A stretch of DNA of 52,039 bases, taken from Oscillospiraceae bacterium (GTDB lineage Bacteria > Bacillota > Clostridia > Oscillospirales > Ruminococcaceae). Positions 23,678 through 34,639 of the stretch are shown here, piece after piece. How positions within the stretch are numbered: the first letter of the stretch is position 1; each line of letters begins with the position of its first letter. A program made the translations under genes and the position numbers. The notes beneath the pieces are model-generated. The model was not told the origin of the DNA, did not search any database, and saw nothing but the letters and a program-made list of their open reading frames with translations. The stretch lies in NCBI GenBank assembly GCA_009777635.1, contig WRLK01000016.1, forward strand, positions 1 through 52,039, in the 5' to 3' direction.

Positions 23678-24877
23678 ATGGCTGATATCCGGATAAATAT
23701 GCTCGGGAAATTTGACATTATCGTGGATGGAAACTCCATACTGCCTGCTTTGGGAAACTCCTCTAAAAGCATACTGCTGTTAAAATACTTAATCCTGAAC
23801 AGAAACAAGCCTGTTTCATCCGACGACTTGATAGATATATTCTGGTCCGAGTCGGAAAACAGCGCAAACCCGGCAAACGCGCTAAAAACTATGGTCAGCA
23901 GGCTGCGCACCAACTTGACGAAAGCAAGTCCCGGTTTTAAAGACTGCATCCTTGCCGAAAATCGCTCCTACGCATGGAACCCCGACATCAAATGTGATGT
24001 TGACGTTTTCATATTTGAAGACCTTTGCGGCGAAATCAAAAACTTTGACGCGCTCACCGATGAAACGCGCGCGAAATGCAACGAAGCGCTATACCTTTAC
24101 GGTGACGACCTTGCGCACGCAGCCATCGAGGAGGACTGGATTTTAGCCCGCAGCTTATACCTGCACCATCTGTACATGAAAATGGTGTACAAGTTTGTCG
24201 AGCTTCTAAGGCTGGAAGCGGATTATGACGCCGTCATCCAGGTTTGCCGCATCGCGCTTGACGTCGATACCTTCGACGAGACGTTAAACATGGAATTGAT
24301 GAACGCGCTGAATCAGGGCGGAGACAAGAAAGCCGCGTTACTGCAATACAGCCATTTAAGCTCCGTATACCAGAAATACTTAGGCGTCGAACCATCTGAA
24401 AAGATGGCGAAATTTTATAAGACGCTGCTAAAAACGCATCTTGCATCGGAGGCGGATATCCACGCGATTATCAAAAGCTTAAAGAGCCAGGACGATAATC
24501 ATAACAGTGCTTTTGTATGCAATTACCCCATATTTAAGGATATTTATCACCTGAATACAAGGAACATGGGGCGGCAAAAAAATAAAATGTTCCTGTGCCT
24601 TGCGAGCTTAAGCTCCTTGAATCCGGAAATCGAGAACCTTGACCCGATGATGCTGGAAAATACTATGAAAATCTTGTTAAGCGTCCTGATAAAGTGCCTT
24701 CGGAAAGGCGATACCATTTCGCGGTACAGCCCGTCTCAGTACGTTGTGCTTCTGCCCATGATGAACTATGCAAACGGTCAGATTATTATGCACCGTATCC
24801 GCAGCATATTCTACAAGCAATGCTCGGAAAATTTAGTTAGAATTTCATTTCAGTTTGAAGAAATTGACCATAGATAA
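23678..24877 (+). CDS. BTAD-domain transcriptional regulator with degenerate GGDEF-like domain
   Basis: A 399-residue cytosolic regulator. Residues 1-95 are an OmpR/SARP-type winged helix (MLGKFDIIVDG...SDDLIDIFWSE...NALKTMVSRLRTNL). Residues about 100-245 are the TPR-like bacterial transcriptional activation domain (DVDVFIFEDL...YQKYLGVEPSE). The C-terminal 130 residues resemble a GGDEF fold in which the active-site loop reads SRYSPSQYVVLLP, so it cannot make c-di-GMP and may sense or be structural. The start is the ATG at 23678 with AGGAGG 6 nt upstream. Target genes are unknown. Confidence 0.82.
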   Translation: MADIRINMLGKFDIIVDGNSILPALGNSSKSILLLKYLILNRNKPVSSDDLIDIFWSESENSANPANALKTMVSRLRTNLTKASPGFKDCILAENRSYAWNPDIKCDVDVFIFEDLCGEIKNFDALTDETRAKCNEALYLYGDDLAHAAIEEDWILARSLYLHHLYMKMVYKFVELLRLEADYDAVIQVCRIALDVDTFDETLNMELMNALNQGGDKKAALLQYSHLSSVYQKYLGVEPSEKMAKFYKTLLKTHLASEADIHAIIKSLKSQDDNHNSAFVCNYPIFKDIYHLNTRNMGRQKNKMFLCLASLSSLNPEIENLDPMMLENTMKILLSVLIKCLRKGDTISRYSPSQYVVLLPMMNYANGQIIMHRIRSIFYKQCSENLVRISFQFEEIDHR

Positions 24878-24880
24878 CCA

Positions 24881-24935
24881 GGCTCTGTTGACATAAAGCT
24901 GCCGGCCCGTGCATTCCATTTATATCAACAGGCCC
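24881..24935. repeat. Short inverted-repeat element
   Basis: GGCTCTGTTGACATAAA (24881-24897) and an imperfect complement (24919-24935, 14 of 17 matching) lie between the BTAD gene and xylB. The left arm recurs at about 46828-46843 (GGGCCTGTTGACATAA). Confidence 0.5.
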
Positions 24936-24958
24936 TAAACGAAAGGAAAGTGCGCCAT

Positions 24959-26482
24959 ATGAAATATTTGATCGGGATTGACCTTGGAACCTCCGGTACG
25001 AAAACGGTTTTGTTCGATGAAAGCGGAAAAAGCATTGCCTCCGCCACTGTGGAGTACCCGCTGATTCAGCCGAAAAACGGCTGGGCCGAGCAGGACCCCG
25101 CCGATTGGTGGGATGCATGCGTTAAAACGCTAAAGCAAGTAATGGAGAAGTCCGGCATAAGCGCCGGCGACGTCGCGGGAATCGGCATTTCAGGCCAGAT
25201 GCACGGGCTTGTGCTTTTGGATGCAAACGGCGAAGTCCTGCGCAACAGCATCATCTGGTGCGACGGCAGAACGACGGCCGAATGCGCCGAGATTACAGAA
25301 ACCATCGGTGCAAAACGGTTGATTGAAATTAGTGCGAACCCGGCGCTTACAGGCTTTACGGCGGGTAAGATCCTGTGGGTGCGGAAGAACGAGCCGGAGA
25401 TATACGCAAAAGCGCGGCATATCCTGCTGCCGAAGGATTATCTCAGGTACAAGCTTTGCGGCGTGTTTGCGACCGAGGTCAGCGATGCTTCGGGCATGAA
25501 CCTGCTTGATGTGCCGAAACGCGAATGGAGCGCGGAGATACTTGAAAAGCTTGGAATCGAGTGGGAATTTTTGCCGTCCATGCATGAGTCCTGCGAGGTG
25601 ACGGGGTATATAACGGCAAAGGCGGCGGCTCTAACCGGGCTGAAAGAGGGTATACCTGTAGTCGGCGGCGCGGGCGACAACGCGGCGGCGGCGATTGGCA
25701 CAGGCATTGTCGAAAGCGGCAAGGCGTTTATTACGATCGGCACATCTGGGGTAATCTTTGCGCATTCGGATGCGGTCACGATCGACCCCGAGGGGCGCGT
25801 GCATACGTTCTGCGCCGCGGTACCCGGCGCGTGGACGGTCATGAGCTGCACCCTTGCGGCGGGCGGCAGCCTGCAATGGTTCCGCAACAACTTCTGCACC
25901 GCTGAAATGCAAGCGGCGGAAGGACTGAATAAAGACGTCTACATACTGCTTGACAAGCAGGCGGAGCAGGTGCCGATCGGCTCAAACCGCCTGTTGTTCC
26001 TGCCGTATATCATGGGTGAGCGAAGCCCTGTCTTAAACCCCGAGGCGCGCGGCGTTTTCTTCGGGCTTTCGGGCATGCACAAGCGTCCTGATATGCTTCG
26101 CGCCGTCATGGAGGGCGTCGTTTACTCCCAGCTCGATTGCCTCCAGGTTTTGCGCGAAATGAACGTGCCGTTTAGGCAGATGATGGCGACGGGCGGCGGC
26201 GGCCGCAGCCCCATGTGGCGGCAGATGATGGCCGACGTGTTCGACTGCCCGATCGTAACGTCCGGCAACAAGGAAGGCCCGGCGCTTGGCGTGGCGATTT
26301 TGGCGGGCGTCGGCGCGGGAATTTATTCCGGCATACCGGCTGCGTGCAAAAAAATCATAAGTGAAAACGAACCGCAGCTGCCCGACAAAGCGCGGCATGC
26401 GGAATATGGCGCGTACTATGAATTATACCGCGAGGTTTACGGGCAGCTAAAAGGGCAGTTTAAGAAGCTTGCGGCTCTGTAA
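24959..26482 (+). CDS. xylB: Xylulokinase (FGGY family)
   Basis: Phosphorylates D-xylulose to xylulose-5-phosphate for the pentose phosphate pathway. It has the N-terminal actin-like ATPase motif IGIDLGTSGTKTVLFD, the xylulokinase-type ISGQMHGLVLLD, WCDGRTTAEC, the catalytic Asp in VVGGAGDNAAAAIGTG, and the FGGY family signature region MATGGGGRSPMWRQMMADVF. 507 residues is normal. The start is the ATG at 24959, 9 nt from GAAAGGAAAG; a GTG three codons earlier is too close to it. No xylose isomerase or transporter is in the window. Confidence 0.93.
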   Translation: MKYLIGIDLGTSGTKTVLFDESGKSIASATVEYPLIQPKNGWAEQDPADWWDACVKTLKQVMEKSGISAGDVAGIGISGQMHGLVLLDANGEVLRNSIIWCDGRTTAECAEITETIGAKRLIEISANPALTGFTAGKILWVRKNEPEIYAKARHILLPKDYLRYKLCGVFATEVSDASGMNLLDVPKREWSAEILEKLGIEWEFLPSMHESCEVTGYITAKAAALTGLKEGIPVVGGAGDNAAAAIGTGIVESGKAFITIGTSGVIFAHSDAVTIDPEGRVHTFCAAVPGAWTVMSCTLAAGGSLQWFRNNFCTAEMQAAEGLNKDVYILLDKQAEQVPIGSNRLLFLPYIMGERSPVLNPEARGVFFGLSGMHKRPDMLRAVMEGVVYSQLDCLQVLREMNVPFRQMMATGGGGRSPMWRQMMADVFDCPIVTSGNKEGPALGVAILAGVGAGIYSGIPAACKKIISENEPQLPDKARHAEYGAYYELYREVYGQLKGQFKKLAAL

Positions 26483-26490
26483 TACGGTGG

Positions 26491-26519
26491 TTGACTATCA
26501 TTTTCATGTATGATATAAT
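26491..26519 (+). promoter_or_regulatory. Promoter of cheW
   Basis: TTGACT (26491-26496), 17-nt spacer, TATAAT (26514-26519), 45 nt before the cheW start. Confidence 0.75.
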
Positions 26520-26564
26520 TTTTGGCATAACAGGTAAGCTCCGATTGTGAAAGGGGGATTTTTG

Positions 26565-27056
26565 ATGGCTGAAGAATTGGATTTTTCCCAGACGGAAAGT
26601 GAAATCACCGATGAAATGGAAAACATGTACCTGAATTTCTTTGTCGGCGAGGGCGTATACGGCATAGAAATCAGATATGTCCTGCAAATCATAGGGATGC
26701 AGAAGATTGAGGCCATGCCTGAAATGCCGATGTATATGAAAGGCTTTATCAATCTGCGCGGGAATATCATCCCCGTCGTATCGATGCGTGAGCGTTTCGG
26801 CCAGTTTGAGGACCCTTACAACGAGCGGACATGCATTATCATCACACAGGTAGGCGACCGCGAGGTCGGGCTTATCGTCGACGCGATTAAGGAGACCATC
26901 ACCATCGAGCCGGAGCAGGTCTCCCCGCAGCCCGCGGCAACTCAGGGGATGGATAACGCGTATATCAAAGGGATAGCAAAACTTACGGCAGGAGACGTTT
27001 CAATCCTGATAGACGTGCAGAGGCTGTTTGGCGGTTACGACATCCCGATGTATTAA
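26565..27056 (+). CDS. cheW: Chemotaxis coupling protein CheW
   Basis: Adaptor that links methyl-accepting receptors to the kinase CheA. The 163 residues contain one CheW domain (about 20-160): YLNFFVGEGVYGIEIRYVLQIIG, MKGFINLRGNIIPVVSMRERFG (conserved NLRG), and VGLIVDAIKETITIEPEQVSPQP. The ATG at 26565 follows GGGGG by 7 nt. It has its own strong promoter and terminator and stands apart from the cheC-cheD pair 11 kb away. No CheA, CheY or receptor is visible in the window. Confidence 0.93.
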   Translation: MAEELDFSQTESEITDEMENMYLNFFVGEGVYGIEIRYVLQIIGMQKIEAMPEMPMYMKGFINLRGNIIPVVSMRERFGQFEDPYNERTCIIITQVGDREVGLIVDAIKETITIEPEQVSPQPAATQGMDNAYIKGIAKLTAGDVSILIDVQRLFGGYDIPMY

Positions 27057-27063
27057 AACGCTG

Positions 27064-27095
27064 AAAGCGCCCGATCATTTGCGATCGGGCGCTTT
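27064..27095 (+). terminator. Terminator after cheW
   Basis: AAAGCGCCCGATC (27064-27076) and GATCGGGCGCTTT (27083-27095), 13 bp perfect. Confidence 0.8.
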
Positions 27096-27141
27096 ACAAA
27101 AATATTATAAAAATCCAAGGCGTTTTAGTTCATATTCTATA

Positions 27142-27170
27142 TTGACAAGCCATGCCCTCTTTGATATACT
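27142..27170 (+). promoter_or_regulatory. Promoter of the pyrB-pyrF-pyrE operon
   Basis: TTGACA (27142-27147), 17-nt spacer, TATACT (27165-27170). A second TTGACA follows at 27172-27177. The leader is only about 45 nt, with no room for a PyrR-type attenuator. Confidence 0.75.
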
Positions 27171-27220
27171 GTTGACAATTTGAAGTATGGGAATTTGAAT
27201 GTAAGAGGAGAATGATCATT

Positions 27221-28207
27221 ATGTTCCACCACGTCTTGAACATCTCAGACTTTACAAAGTCGGACCTCGACTATATATTGTCGGTAGCCGGTAACATTGC
27301 CAAAAACCCAGCCCGTTACAGGGAGGTTGCAAAAGGCAAGATACTGGCTACTTTATTTTTTGAGCCGAGTACGCGTACGCGGCTTTCGTTTGAAAGCGCA
27401 ATGCTGCGCCTTGGCGGCGGCGTAATCGGCTTTTCAGATATGTCGGCGTCGGCGACTGCAAAGGGCGAGACGATGGAGGATACAAGCCGTACCGTGAGCT
27501 GTTACTGCGACGTGATGTCCGTTCGGCACCCGGTTCCGTTCTCTCCGCATAAGATGTCGGCTGTCGCGACGGTCCCTGTAATCAATGCGGGCGACGGCGC
27601 AAACGAGCATCCGACGCAGACCATCACCGACCTTGTCACGATAAGCCAGCGCTTCAAGCGGCTTCATAACCTAACGATCGGGCTTTGCGGCGACTTGAAA
27701 TACGGGCGCACCGTTCACTCCCTCATCAAGATGCTTTCGCGCTACAAAGGAAACCGGTTTATCTTAATCTCGCCGGACGCACTTAAAATGCCGCGGGAAA
27801 TCATCGATATGCTCGACGGTGAAAACATAAATTATGAGACGACCGAAAGCCTCGACGACGCGATTCCCGCTCTTGATATCCTTTACATGACGCGCGTCCA
27901 GCGCGAGCGATTCGACGACAAGAGCGAGTACGAGCGCCTCAAGGATTTCTATATCCTTGACCGCGAAAAGCTAAGCCTTGCAAAACGCGATATGATTGTG
28001 CTCCATCCGCTGCCCCGGGTGGATGAGATATCAACCGACGTGGACACCGACGAGCGCGCGTGGTATTTTAAGCAGGCGCAGTACGGGGTATACGCGAGGA
28101 TGGCGCTTATTATCTCGCTGCTCGGACTGAAAGACCTGATGGGCGACGACACGCTTTATATCAAGCCGGTTTCCGATTACGGCAAGAAAATCCCGAACGT
28201 ATCATAG
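27221..28207 (+). CDS. pyrB: Aspartate carbamoyltransferase catalytic chain
   Basis: Catalyses carbamoyl phosphate + L-aspartate to N-carbamoyl-aspartate, the committed step of pyrimidine synthesis. It shows the carbamoyl phosphate motif EPSTRTRLSFESAM, HPVPFS, the EHPTQTITDL loop and VLHPLPRVDEI near the C-terminus. 328 residues. I choose the ATG at 27221, 10 nt from AGAGGAG; an ATG three codons upstream is one base from it. No pyrI regulatory chain follows; pyrF begins 12 nt downstream, so this is an operon. Confidence 0.95.
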   Translation: MFHHVLNISDFTKSDLDYILSVAGNIAKNPARYREVAKGKILATLFFEPSTRTRLSFESAMLRLGGGVIGFSDMSASATAKGETMEDTSRTVSCYCDVMSVRHPVPFSPHKMSAVATVPVINAGDGANEHPTQTITDLVTISQRFKRLHNLTIGLCGDLKYGRTVHSLIKMLSRYKGNRFILISPDALKMPREIIDMLDGENINYETTESLDDAIPALDILYMTRVQRERFDDKSEYERLKDFYILDREKLSLAKRDMIVLHPLPRVDEISTDVDTDERAWYFKQAQYGVYARMALIISLLGLKDLMGDDTLYIKPVSDYGKKIPNVS

Positions 28208-28219
28208 GAGGTACACCCA

Positions 28220-29095
28220 ATGACGTTGATTGACCGGCTTTACCGGCGCATCGCCGACGCAGGGCATGTATGCCTCGGGCTTGACACCGATATAAGCTAC
28301 TTGCCCGATCAGCTTAAAAAGGATAACGCGTGTGACGCGCTGTTTCACTTCAACCGCGAAATCATAGACGCAACATTAGACACGGCAGCGGTTTACAAGG
28401 TTCAGATCGCGTATTACGAGTCGCTTGGGCTTCGCGGCTTAAACGCGTACATGAAAACCCTTGGCTATCTGCGCGAAAAGAACGCAATCGTCATCGCAGA
28501 CGTAAAACGCGGCGACATTGCAAAAACGGCCGAGATGTACGCGAAAGCCCATTTTACCGGGGATTTTGAAGCTGATTTCATCACGCTGAACCCGTTCATG
28601 GGCATGGATACGCTGGAGCCGTTTTTCCCGTATCTTGACGCCGGCGAGAAGGGATTGTTCGCGCTTGTCGCAACATCGAACCCGGGAGCTTGCGACATAG
28701 AGGGGATTATAGCGTCGGACGGCGAAAGCGTCAGCGACAAGACAGGCGCCATGATAAAGGAAAAAGGCGTAAGATTCACCGGAGATTGCGGCTATTCCCT
28801 GATAGGCGCCGTTGTGGGATGCACGAATAAAGTGCAGACGAAACAAATCAGAAGCCGGCTTGACGGCGTGTTTTTTCTGATACCGGGATACGGCGCGCAG
28901 GGCGGCAAGGCCGAGGATATGGCCGGTTATCTCGACAAAAACGCAAACGGCGGCGTTGTCAATTCGAGCCGCGGTATCCTGCTTGCATACAAAAAACCTG
29001 AGTATAGCGGGCTTGGCTTCGCGGAAGCCGCACGCGCCGAGACGGTGCGTATGCGCGATGAAATTTTATCGGCAGTTAAAGGTAAAGAGGTATAG
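28220..29095 (+). CDS. pyrF: Orotidine-5'-phosphate decarboxylase (type 2)
   Basis: Decarboxylates OMP to UMP, the last step of de novo synthesis. The catalytic motif VIADVKRGDIAKTAEMYAKAHF is present (Asp-Lys pair). The length of 291 and the layout CLGLDTDISYLP, AVVGCTNKVQ and IPGYGAQGGKAEDM match the larger type-2 (mycobacterial-like) subfamily. AGGAGG is 8 nt before the ATG. It lies between pyrB and pyrE, with 12 nt and 3 nt gaps. Confidence 0.95.
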   Translation: MTLIDRLYRRIADAGHVCLGLDTDISYLPDQLKKDNACDALFHFNREIIDATLDTAAVYKVQIAYYESLGLRGLNAYMKTLGYLREKNAIVIADVKRGDIAKTAEMYAKAHFTGDFEADFITLNPFMGMDTLEPFFPYLDAGEKGLFALVATSNPGACDIEGIIASDGESVSDKTGAMIKEKGVRFTGDCGYSLIGAVVGCTNKVQTKQIRSRLDGVFFLIPGYGAQGGKAEDMAGYLDKNANGGVVNSSRGILLAYKKPEYSGLGFAEAARAETVRMRDEILSAVKGKEV

Positions 29096-29098
29096 CAT

Positions 29099-29674
29099 AT
29101 GGAAAATAAAGCGGTAATCGAGATATTAAAACAGTGCGAAAGCTTGCTTGACGGCCATTTTCTCCTGTCGAGCGGCAAGCATTCCGACCGGTACTGCCAG
29201 TGCGCAAAGCTTCTGCAATATCCCGGCAAGGCCGAACAGGTTCTGGCGGTTGTCGCGGAGCAGGTAAAGGCCCTCGGCGCAACGACGGTCGTCGGCCCCG
29301 CGATGGGCGGAATCGTACCGGCATACGAGCTTGCGCGCCAGCTAAAGGTAAAGGGCGTTTTCACCGAACGCGAGGACGGCGAAATGCGATTCCGGCGCGG
29401 GTTTTCGCTGTCGGAGCATGACCGGGTGCTGATCGGAGAGGACGTTATAACCACGGGAAAATCAACCATGGAGACGGTGCGGGCTGTCGAAGCGCAAGGT
29501 GCGAAAGTGATTGGCCTTTGCTGCATCGTCGACCGGCGCGCCCCGGGCGTTGATTTGCCCCTGCCGGTTTACAGCGCGACGGCCCTTTCGGTCAAAACCT
29601 TTGAAGCCGCGTTGTGCCCCCTCTGCAAAGAAAAACTGCCCATTGAAAAGCCCGGCAGCAGGAAGCGGCTTTAA
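29099..29674 (+). CDS. pyrE: Orotate phosphoribosyltransferase
   Basis: Transfers phosphoribose from PRPP to orotate to form OMP. The PRPP-binding signature is RVLIGEDVITTGKSTMETV, and the N-terminal part has GHFLLSSGKHSDRYCQC with the conserved Ser-Gly-Lys-His. 191 residues, typical of the Bacillota form. It is the last gene of the operon, 3 nt after pyrF. The operon lacks pyrC, pyrAA/AB, pyrK and pyrD, which must lie elsewhere. Confidence 0.95.
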   Translation: MENKAVIEILKQCESLLDGHFLLSSGKHSDRYCQCAKLLQYPGKAEQVLAVVAEQVKALGATTVVGPAMGGIVPAYELARQLKVKGVFTEREDGEMRFRRGFSLSEHDRVLIGEDVITTGKSTMETVRAVEAQGAKVIGLCCIVDRRAPGVDLPLPVYSATALSVKTFEAALCPLCKEKLPIEKPGSRKRL

Positions 29675-29753
29675 GCTGACGCAATTACAAAGCTTTTATA
29701 GCTGTGGTAACTATAATTTATCCCAAATACATATTTTTTTGACAATTCGGCAA

Positions 29754-29797
29754 AATAAAAAGAGATGCTTCCCGCTTGCGGAACATCTCTTTTTATT
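29754..29797. terminator. Convergent terminator
   Basis: AATAAAAAGAGATG (29754-29767) and CATCTCTTTTTATT (29784-29797) form a 14-bp stem between pyrE and the opposing small gene, whose stop codon is inside the stem. Confidence 0.85.
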
Positions 29798-30131
29798 CGG
29801 CTATATTCAGCTTTATAAGCTCGAACGCGAGAGTTGAAGCCAATATTTTCGCCCTGACATACGCGGCCGAGTGTGACATGATATCGGGCCTTAATAATAA
29901 AGCTGTCATAGAGCTTGCCGCCTCCGTTTTCTCCGGCGTTTTTGATTTCGCCGCAAACATTTCTGAAAATGTGTCTTTCGCCCGTTCCTTTTTGTCTTTG
30001 TCTTTTTTCTCTTTTTGGTCGGGGTTGTATCGCTCCCTGTGGCGCTCGTCGTCATTCGGCGAGTATTTCCTCACGCCCCCACCCTTCGCGGAACCTATTA
30101 CCGGCGAGATTCCGGTGCTGTATGCGGTCAT
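29793..30131 (-). CDS. Small highly charged protein of unknown function
   Basis: A 112-residue soluble protein with no recognised domain. The N-terminus is Gly/Ser-rich (SPVIGSAKGGGVRKYSP), residues 25-58 are almost entirely charged (RHRERYNPDQKEKKDKDKKE), and the C-terminal 40 residues are predicted helix (SSMTALLLRPDIMSHSAAYVR). The reason to accept it as a gene is AAGGAGG 9 nt before the ATG and a shared terminator at its 3' end. It stands alone between pyrE and the radical SAM gene. Confidence 0.7.
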   Translation of the reverse strand: MTAYSTGISPVIGSAKGGGVRKYSPNDDERHRERYNPDQKEKKDKDKKERAKDTFSEMFAAKSKTPEKTEAASSMTALLLRPDIMSHSAAYVRAKILASTLAFELIKLNIAE

Positions 30132-30288
30132 ATTTAACGCCTCCTTGTCTTACATTCAGGAAATCCTTTTCCTATAAATAATATCGGCATATGTAACAAA
30201 AACTTTAGCTAATTATATTTAATTGTTATGAAATAAGCAGAAGTTCATGATATTTTGAATTTATTGTTCGATTATTTCGAATTTTCTA

Positions 30289-30317
30289 TTTACATTTCTA
30301 AACAAATGTGTTATTAT
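30289..30317 (+). promoter_or_regulatory. Promoter of the radical SAM/DUF4130 pair
   Basis: TTTACA (30289-30294), 17-nt spacer, TATTAT (30312-30317), 21 nt before the start codon. The flanking 30132-30288 is AT-rich with no other feature seen. Confidence 0.65.
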
Positions 30318-30338
30318 CTTTTTGCGGAGGTGGTATGA

Positions 30339-31622
30339 ATGGATGTTGCGGATAAGCTTACAATTCTGACGCAGGGCGCGAAATACGACGTTGCCTGTAC
30401 GTCGAGCGGAGTTGACCGCAAAGGCGAAAAGGGAGGGCTCGGCAATTCGGTGGCATGCGGGCTTTGCCACTCCTTCGCGGCGGACGGCAGGTGCATCTCG
30501 CTTTTAAAGGTACTGATGACGAATTATTGCGCCTTTGACTGCCAGTATTGCCACAACCGCAGCTCCAACGACGTGCCGCGGGCCACATTCTCGCCTGAAG
30601 AACTCGCCGAGGTCGTGGTCGGGTTTTACCGCAGGAATTATATCGAGGGCCTTTTCCTGAGCAGCGGAGTGCTGAAAAACGCGGACTATACAATGGAGCG
30701 CATGTGCGAATGCTTGCGCCTTTTGCGAAAGGAACACCGTTTTAACGGGTATATCCACGCGAAGGCGATCCCCGGCGCGTCCCGCGAGATGATTGAGCGA
30801 ATCGGGCTTCTCGCGGACCGCATCAGCGTCAATCTGGAGCTTCCGAGCGAGCAAAGCCTATCGCTTTTGGCGCCCGACAAGCCAAAAGCCAGTATCCTTG
30901 GCCCGATGGCGAAAATCCGCGACGGTATCACCGAAAACAAGCATGACTTGGCGGTATACCGCTCCGCGCCCACGTTCGCGCCGGCAGGCCAAAGCACACA
31001 GATGATTATCGGCGCAACCCCTGAAAATGATTATCAAATAATCAATCTGGCGCAAAATCTATACAAGAAGTATAGCTTGAAAAGAGTATTTTACTCTGCG
31101 TATATACCGGTCGGAACGAACGCGCTTCTTCCGAAAAACCAGCCCGTACCATTGCTTCGCGAGCACAGGCTTTATCAGGCGGATTTTCTCCTGCGCTCTT
31201 ACGGGTTTCGCGCGGACGAAATTTTAAGCGAGCAGCAGCCGTCGCTCGACCCGATGCTCGACCCGAAATGTGGCTGGGCGCTGCGGAATTTAGAGCTGTT
31301 CCCGGTTGAGATTATGACTGCCGATTTAGAGCTTTTGCTCCGTGTGCCGGGCATTGGCCCCACAGGCGCGCGGAAAATCATGCGGGCGCGCCGGAGCGCC
31401 CGCCTTAACTTCGATGATTTGAAAAAGCTAAATATCGTGCTCAAGCGCGCGGCTTACTTCATTATGTGTTCCGGCAAATACATGCCGGGTATCAAGTTTG
31501 AGCAAAGCTTTATTTACAACAACCTTGTCGCGGACACGCGCAGGCAGGCGTCCGGGCTGTCGTTTATGCCTGCGGCGGAGCAGCTCTCGCTGTTCCCGAA
31601 GCCGCAGCTTTTGCTGTCGTAG
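30339..31622 (+). CDS. Radical SAM DNA modification/repair protein (TIGR03916-type)
   Basis: A 427-residue radical SAM enzyme. The [4Fe-4S] cysteines are C64-x3-C68-x2-C71 (CAFDCQYC). Extra conserved cysteines precede it (Cys20, Cys40, Cys43, Cys52) and may bind a second cluster. A helix-hairpin-helix DNA-binding motif LLRVPGIGPTGARKIMRA lies near residue 335. The combination and the partner gene match a family annotated as putative DNA modification/repair; the reaction is not established. GGAGG is 8 nt before the ATG. The next gene starts 2 nt after its stop. Confidence 0.9.
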   Translation: MDVADKLTILTQGAKYDVACTSSGVDRKGEKGGLGNSVACGLCHSFAADGRCISLLKVLMTNYCAFDCQYCHNRSSNDVPRATFSPEELAEVVVGFYRRNYIEGLFLSSGVLKNADYTMERMCECLRLLRKEHRFNGYIHAKAIPGASREMIERIGLLADRISVNLELPSEQSLSLLAPDKPKASILGPMAKIRDGITENKHDLAVYRSAPTFAPAGQSTQMIIGATPENDYQIINLAQNLYKKYSLKRVFYSAYIPVGTNALLPKNQPVPLLREHRLYQADFLLRSYGFRADEILSEQQPSLDPMLDPKCGWALRNLELFPVEIMTADLELLLRVPGIGPTGARKIMRARRSARLNFDDLKKLNIVLKRAAYFIMCSGKYMPGIKFEQSFIYNNLVADTRRQASGLSFMPAAEQLSLFPKPQLLLS

Positions 31623-31624
31623 TT

Positions 31625-32455
31625 ATGTCCTTGGCTTACAGTTACGACGGCTCGTTCGACGGGCTTCTTACGTCGATTTTCGAAGCGTATTCCCAGCGCG
31701 AGAACCCGGAGGAGGTCGCCGCGGAAGGAAATCTTCAGGAAGCGTTCGGGCGAAAAGCGGTAAAAATCAGGACCGACAACGCAAAAGCCCGGCGCGTCGA
31801 AGCCGGGATAGTGAAAAAGATGGGCATGCGTTGCTACCAAAAGATTTGGGCCGCGTTTTTGTCGGACGATCCCTGCAAAGCCATATTGATTTACAGGTAC
31901 GCAAGACGCGGCTTTGAAATCGGGCGCGCTGTGGAGCACGACATAGCGCACTGTGACGTGCTGCCTATCGAAAAAATTTATATAAACGTTATGCGCGAAA
32001 GCCATTTCATGAAGGAATTCACGCGCTTTTCGCAGGTGGAGGGCGGCGTCTACTACGCGAAAATCACGCCGAAAAGCGCCGTGATCCCGCTTATAATGCC
32101 GCATTTCGCGGACAGGCTTTCGTCGCAGCCGTTTCTGGTACACGACGACGCCCACAAGATGGTCGGCGTGTACAACCTCGAAAGCTGGCATATTGTGGAA
32201 ACGGAATTCCTGACCGTGCCGCCTCCAGACAAGGATGAGCTCAACTACCGCCGGATGTGGAAAAATTTTTACGAAACGATTGCGATCGCCGAGCGGATCA
32301 ACCCCGTTTGCCGCCGCACGCACATGCCGATGCGATTTTGGCGCAATATGACCGAATTCAGCCATATCCCGCCTGACAAAAGCTCCGAGACGTCAAGCAT
32401 CGAGCCCTTGGCGACGAAAAATCAGGATTTGCCCGCCCTGCCGCAAAAGCAATAG
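31625..32455 (+). CDS. Putative DNA metabolism protein (DUF4130/TIGR03915)
   Basis: A 276-residue protein that is the regular partner of the upstream radical SAM enzyme. The core DUF4130 blocks are YDGSFDGLLTSIFEAY at the start, HDIAHCDVLPIEKIYINVMRESHFMKEFTRFSQ in the middle, and TVPPPDKDELNYRRMWKNFYETIAI near the end. In some bacteria the domain is fused to a uracil-DNA glycosylase domain; here that domain is absent. The gene pair shares one promoter with a 2-nt gap, supporting a joint complex or pathway acting on DNA. Confidence 0.88.
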   Translation: MSLAYSYDGSFDGLLTSIFEAYSQRENPEEVAAEGNLQEAFGRKAVKIRTDNAKARRVEAGIVKKMGMRCYQKIWAAFLSDDPCKAILIYRYARRGFEIGRAVEHDIAHCDVLPIEKIYINVMRESHFMKEFTRFSQVEGGVYYAKITPKSAVIPLIMPHFADRLSSQPFLVHDDAHKMVGVYNLESWHIVETEFLTVPPPDKDELNYRRMWKNFYETIAIAERINPVCRRTHMPMRFWRNMTEFSHIPPDKSSETSSIEPLATKNQDLPALPQKQ

Positions 32456-32546
32456 CGGAATTGTCTTCATTGCACGATTCAAAGGCCGCATACCGCATCT
32501 AATTTGTAAATATCTAATAAATTTTCAAAATAATTCCTTTTAGCAC

Positions 32547-32574
32547 TTGATTTTTATTTTAAAATCATTAAAAT
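32547..32574 (+). promoter_or_regulatory. Promoter of groES-groEL
   Basis: TTGATT (32547-32552), 16-nt spacer, TAAAAT (32569-32574). The predicted transcription start falls at the left arm of the CIRCE operator. Confidence 0.7.
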
Positions 32575-32579
32575 AAAAA

Positions 32580-32919
<340 letters not shown>

Positions 32920-32934
32920 ATAAATTGGAGGTAA

Positions 32935-34572
<1,638 letters not shown>

Positions 34573-34588
34573 CCTTTATGGGTTTAAG

Positions 34589-34619
34589 AGAAGCGTTTTC
34601 CAAAACGGAAAACGCTTCT
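34589..34619 (+). terminator. Terminator after groEL
   Basis: AGAAGCGTTTTCC and GGAAAACGCTTCT arms with a 5-nt loop, then TTAATTTTTT. Confidence 0.9.
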
Positions 34620-34639
34620 TAATTTTTTGCAAAACCATA

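Noticed and set aside
27171-27220. PyrR attenuator or pyrimidine riboswitch before pyrB
   Set aside because: The leader is about 45 nt and contains no terminator/antiterminator pair or PyrR-binding loop.
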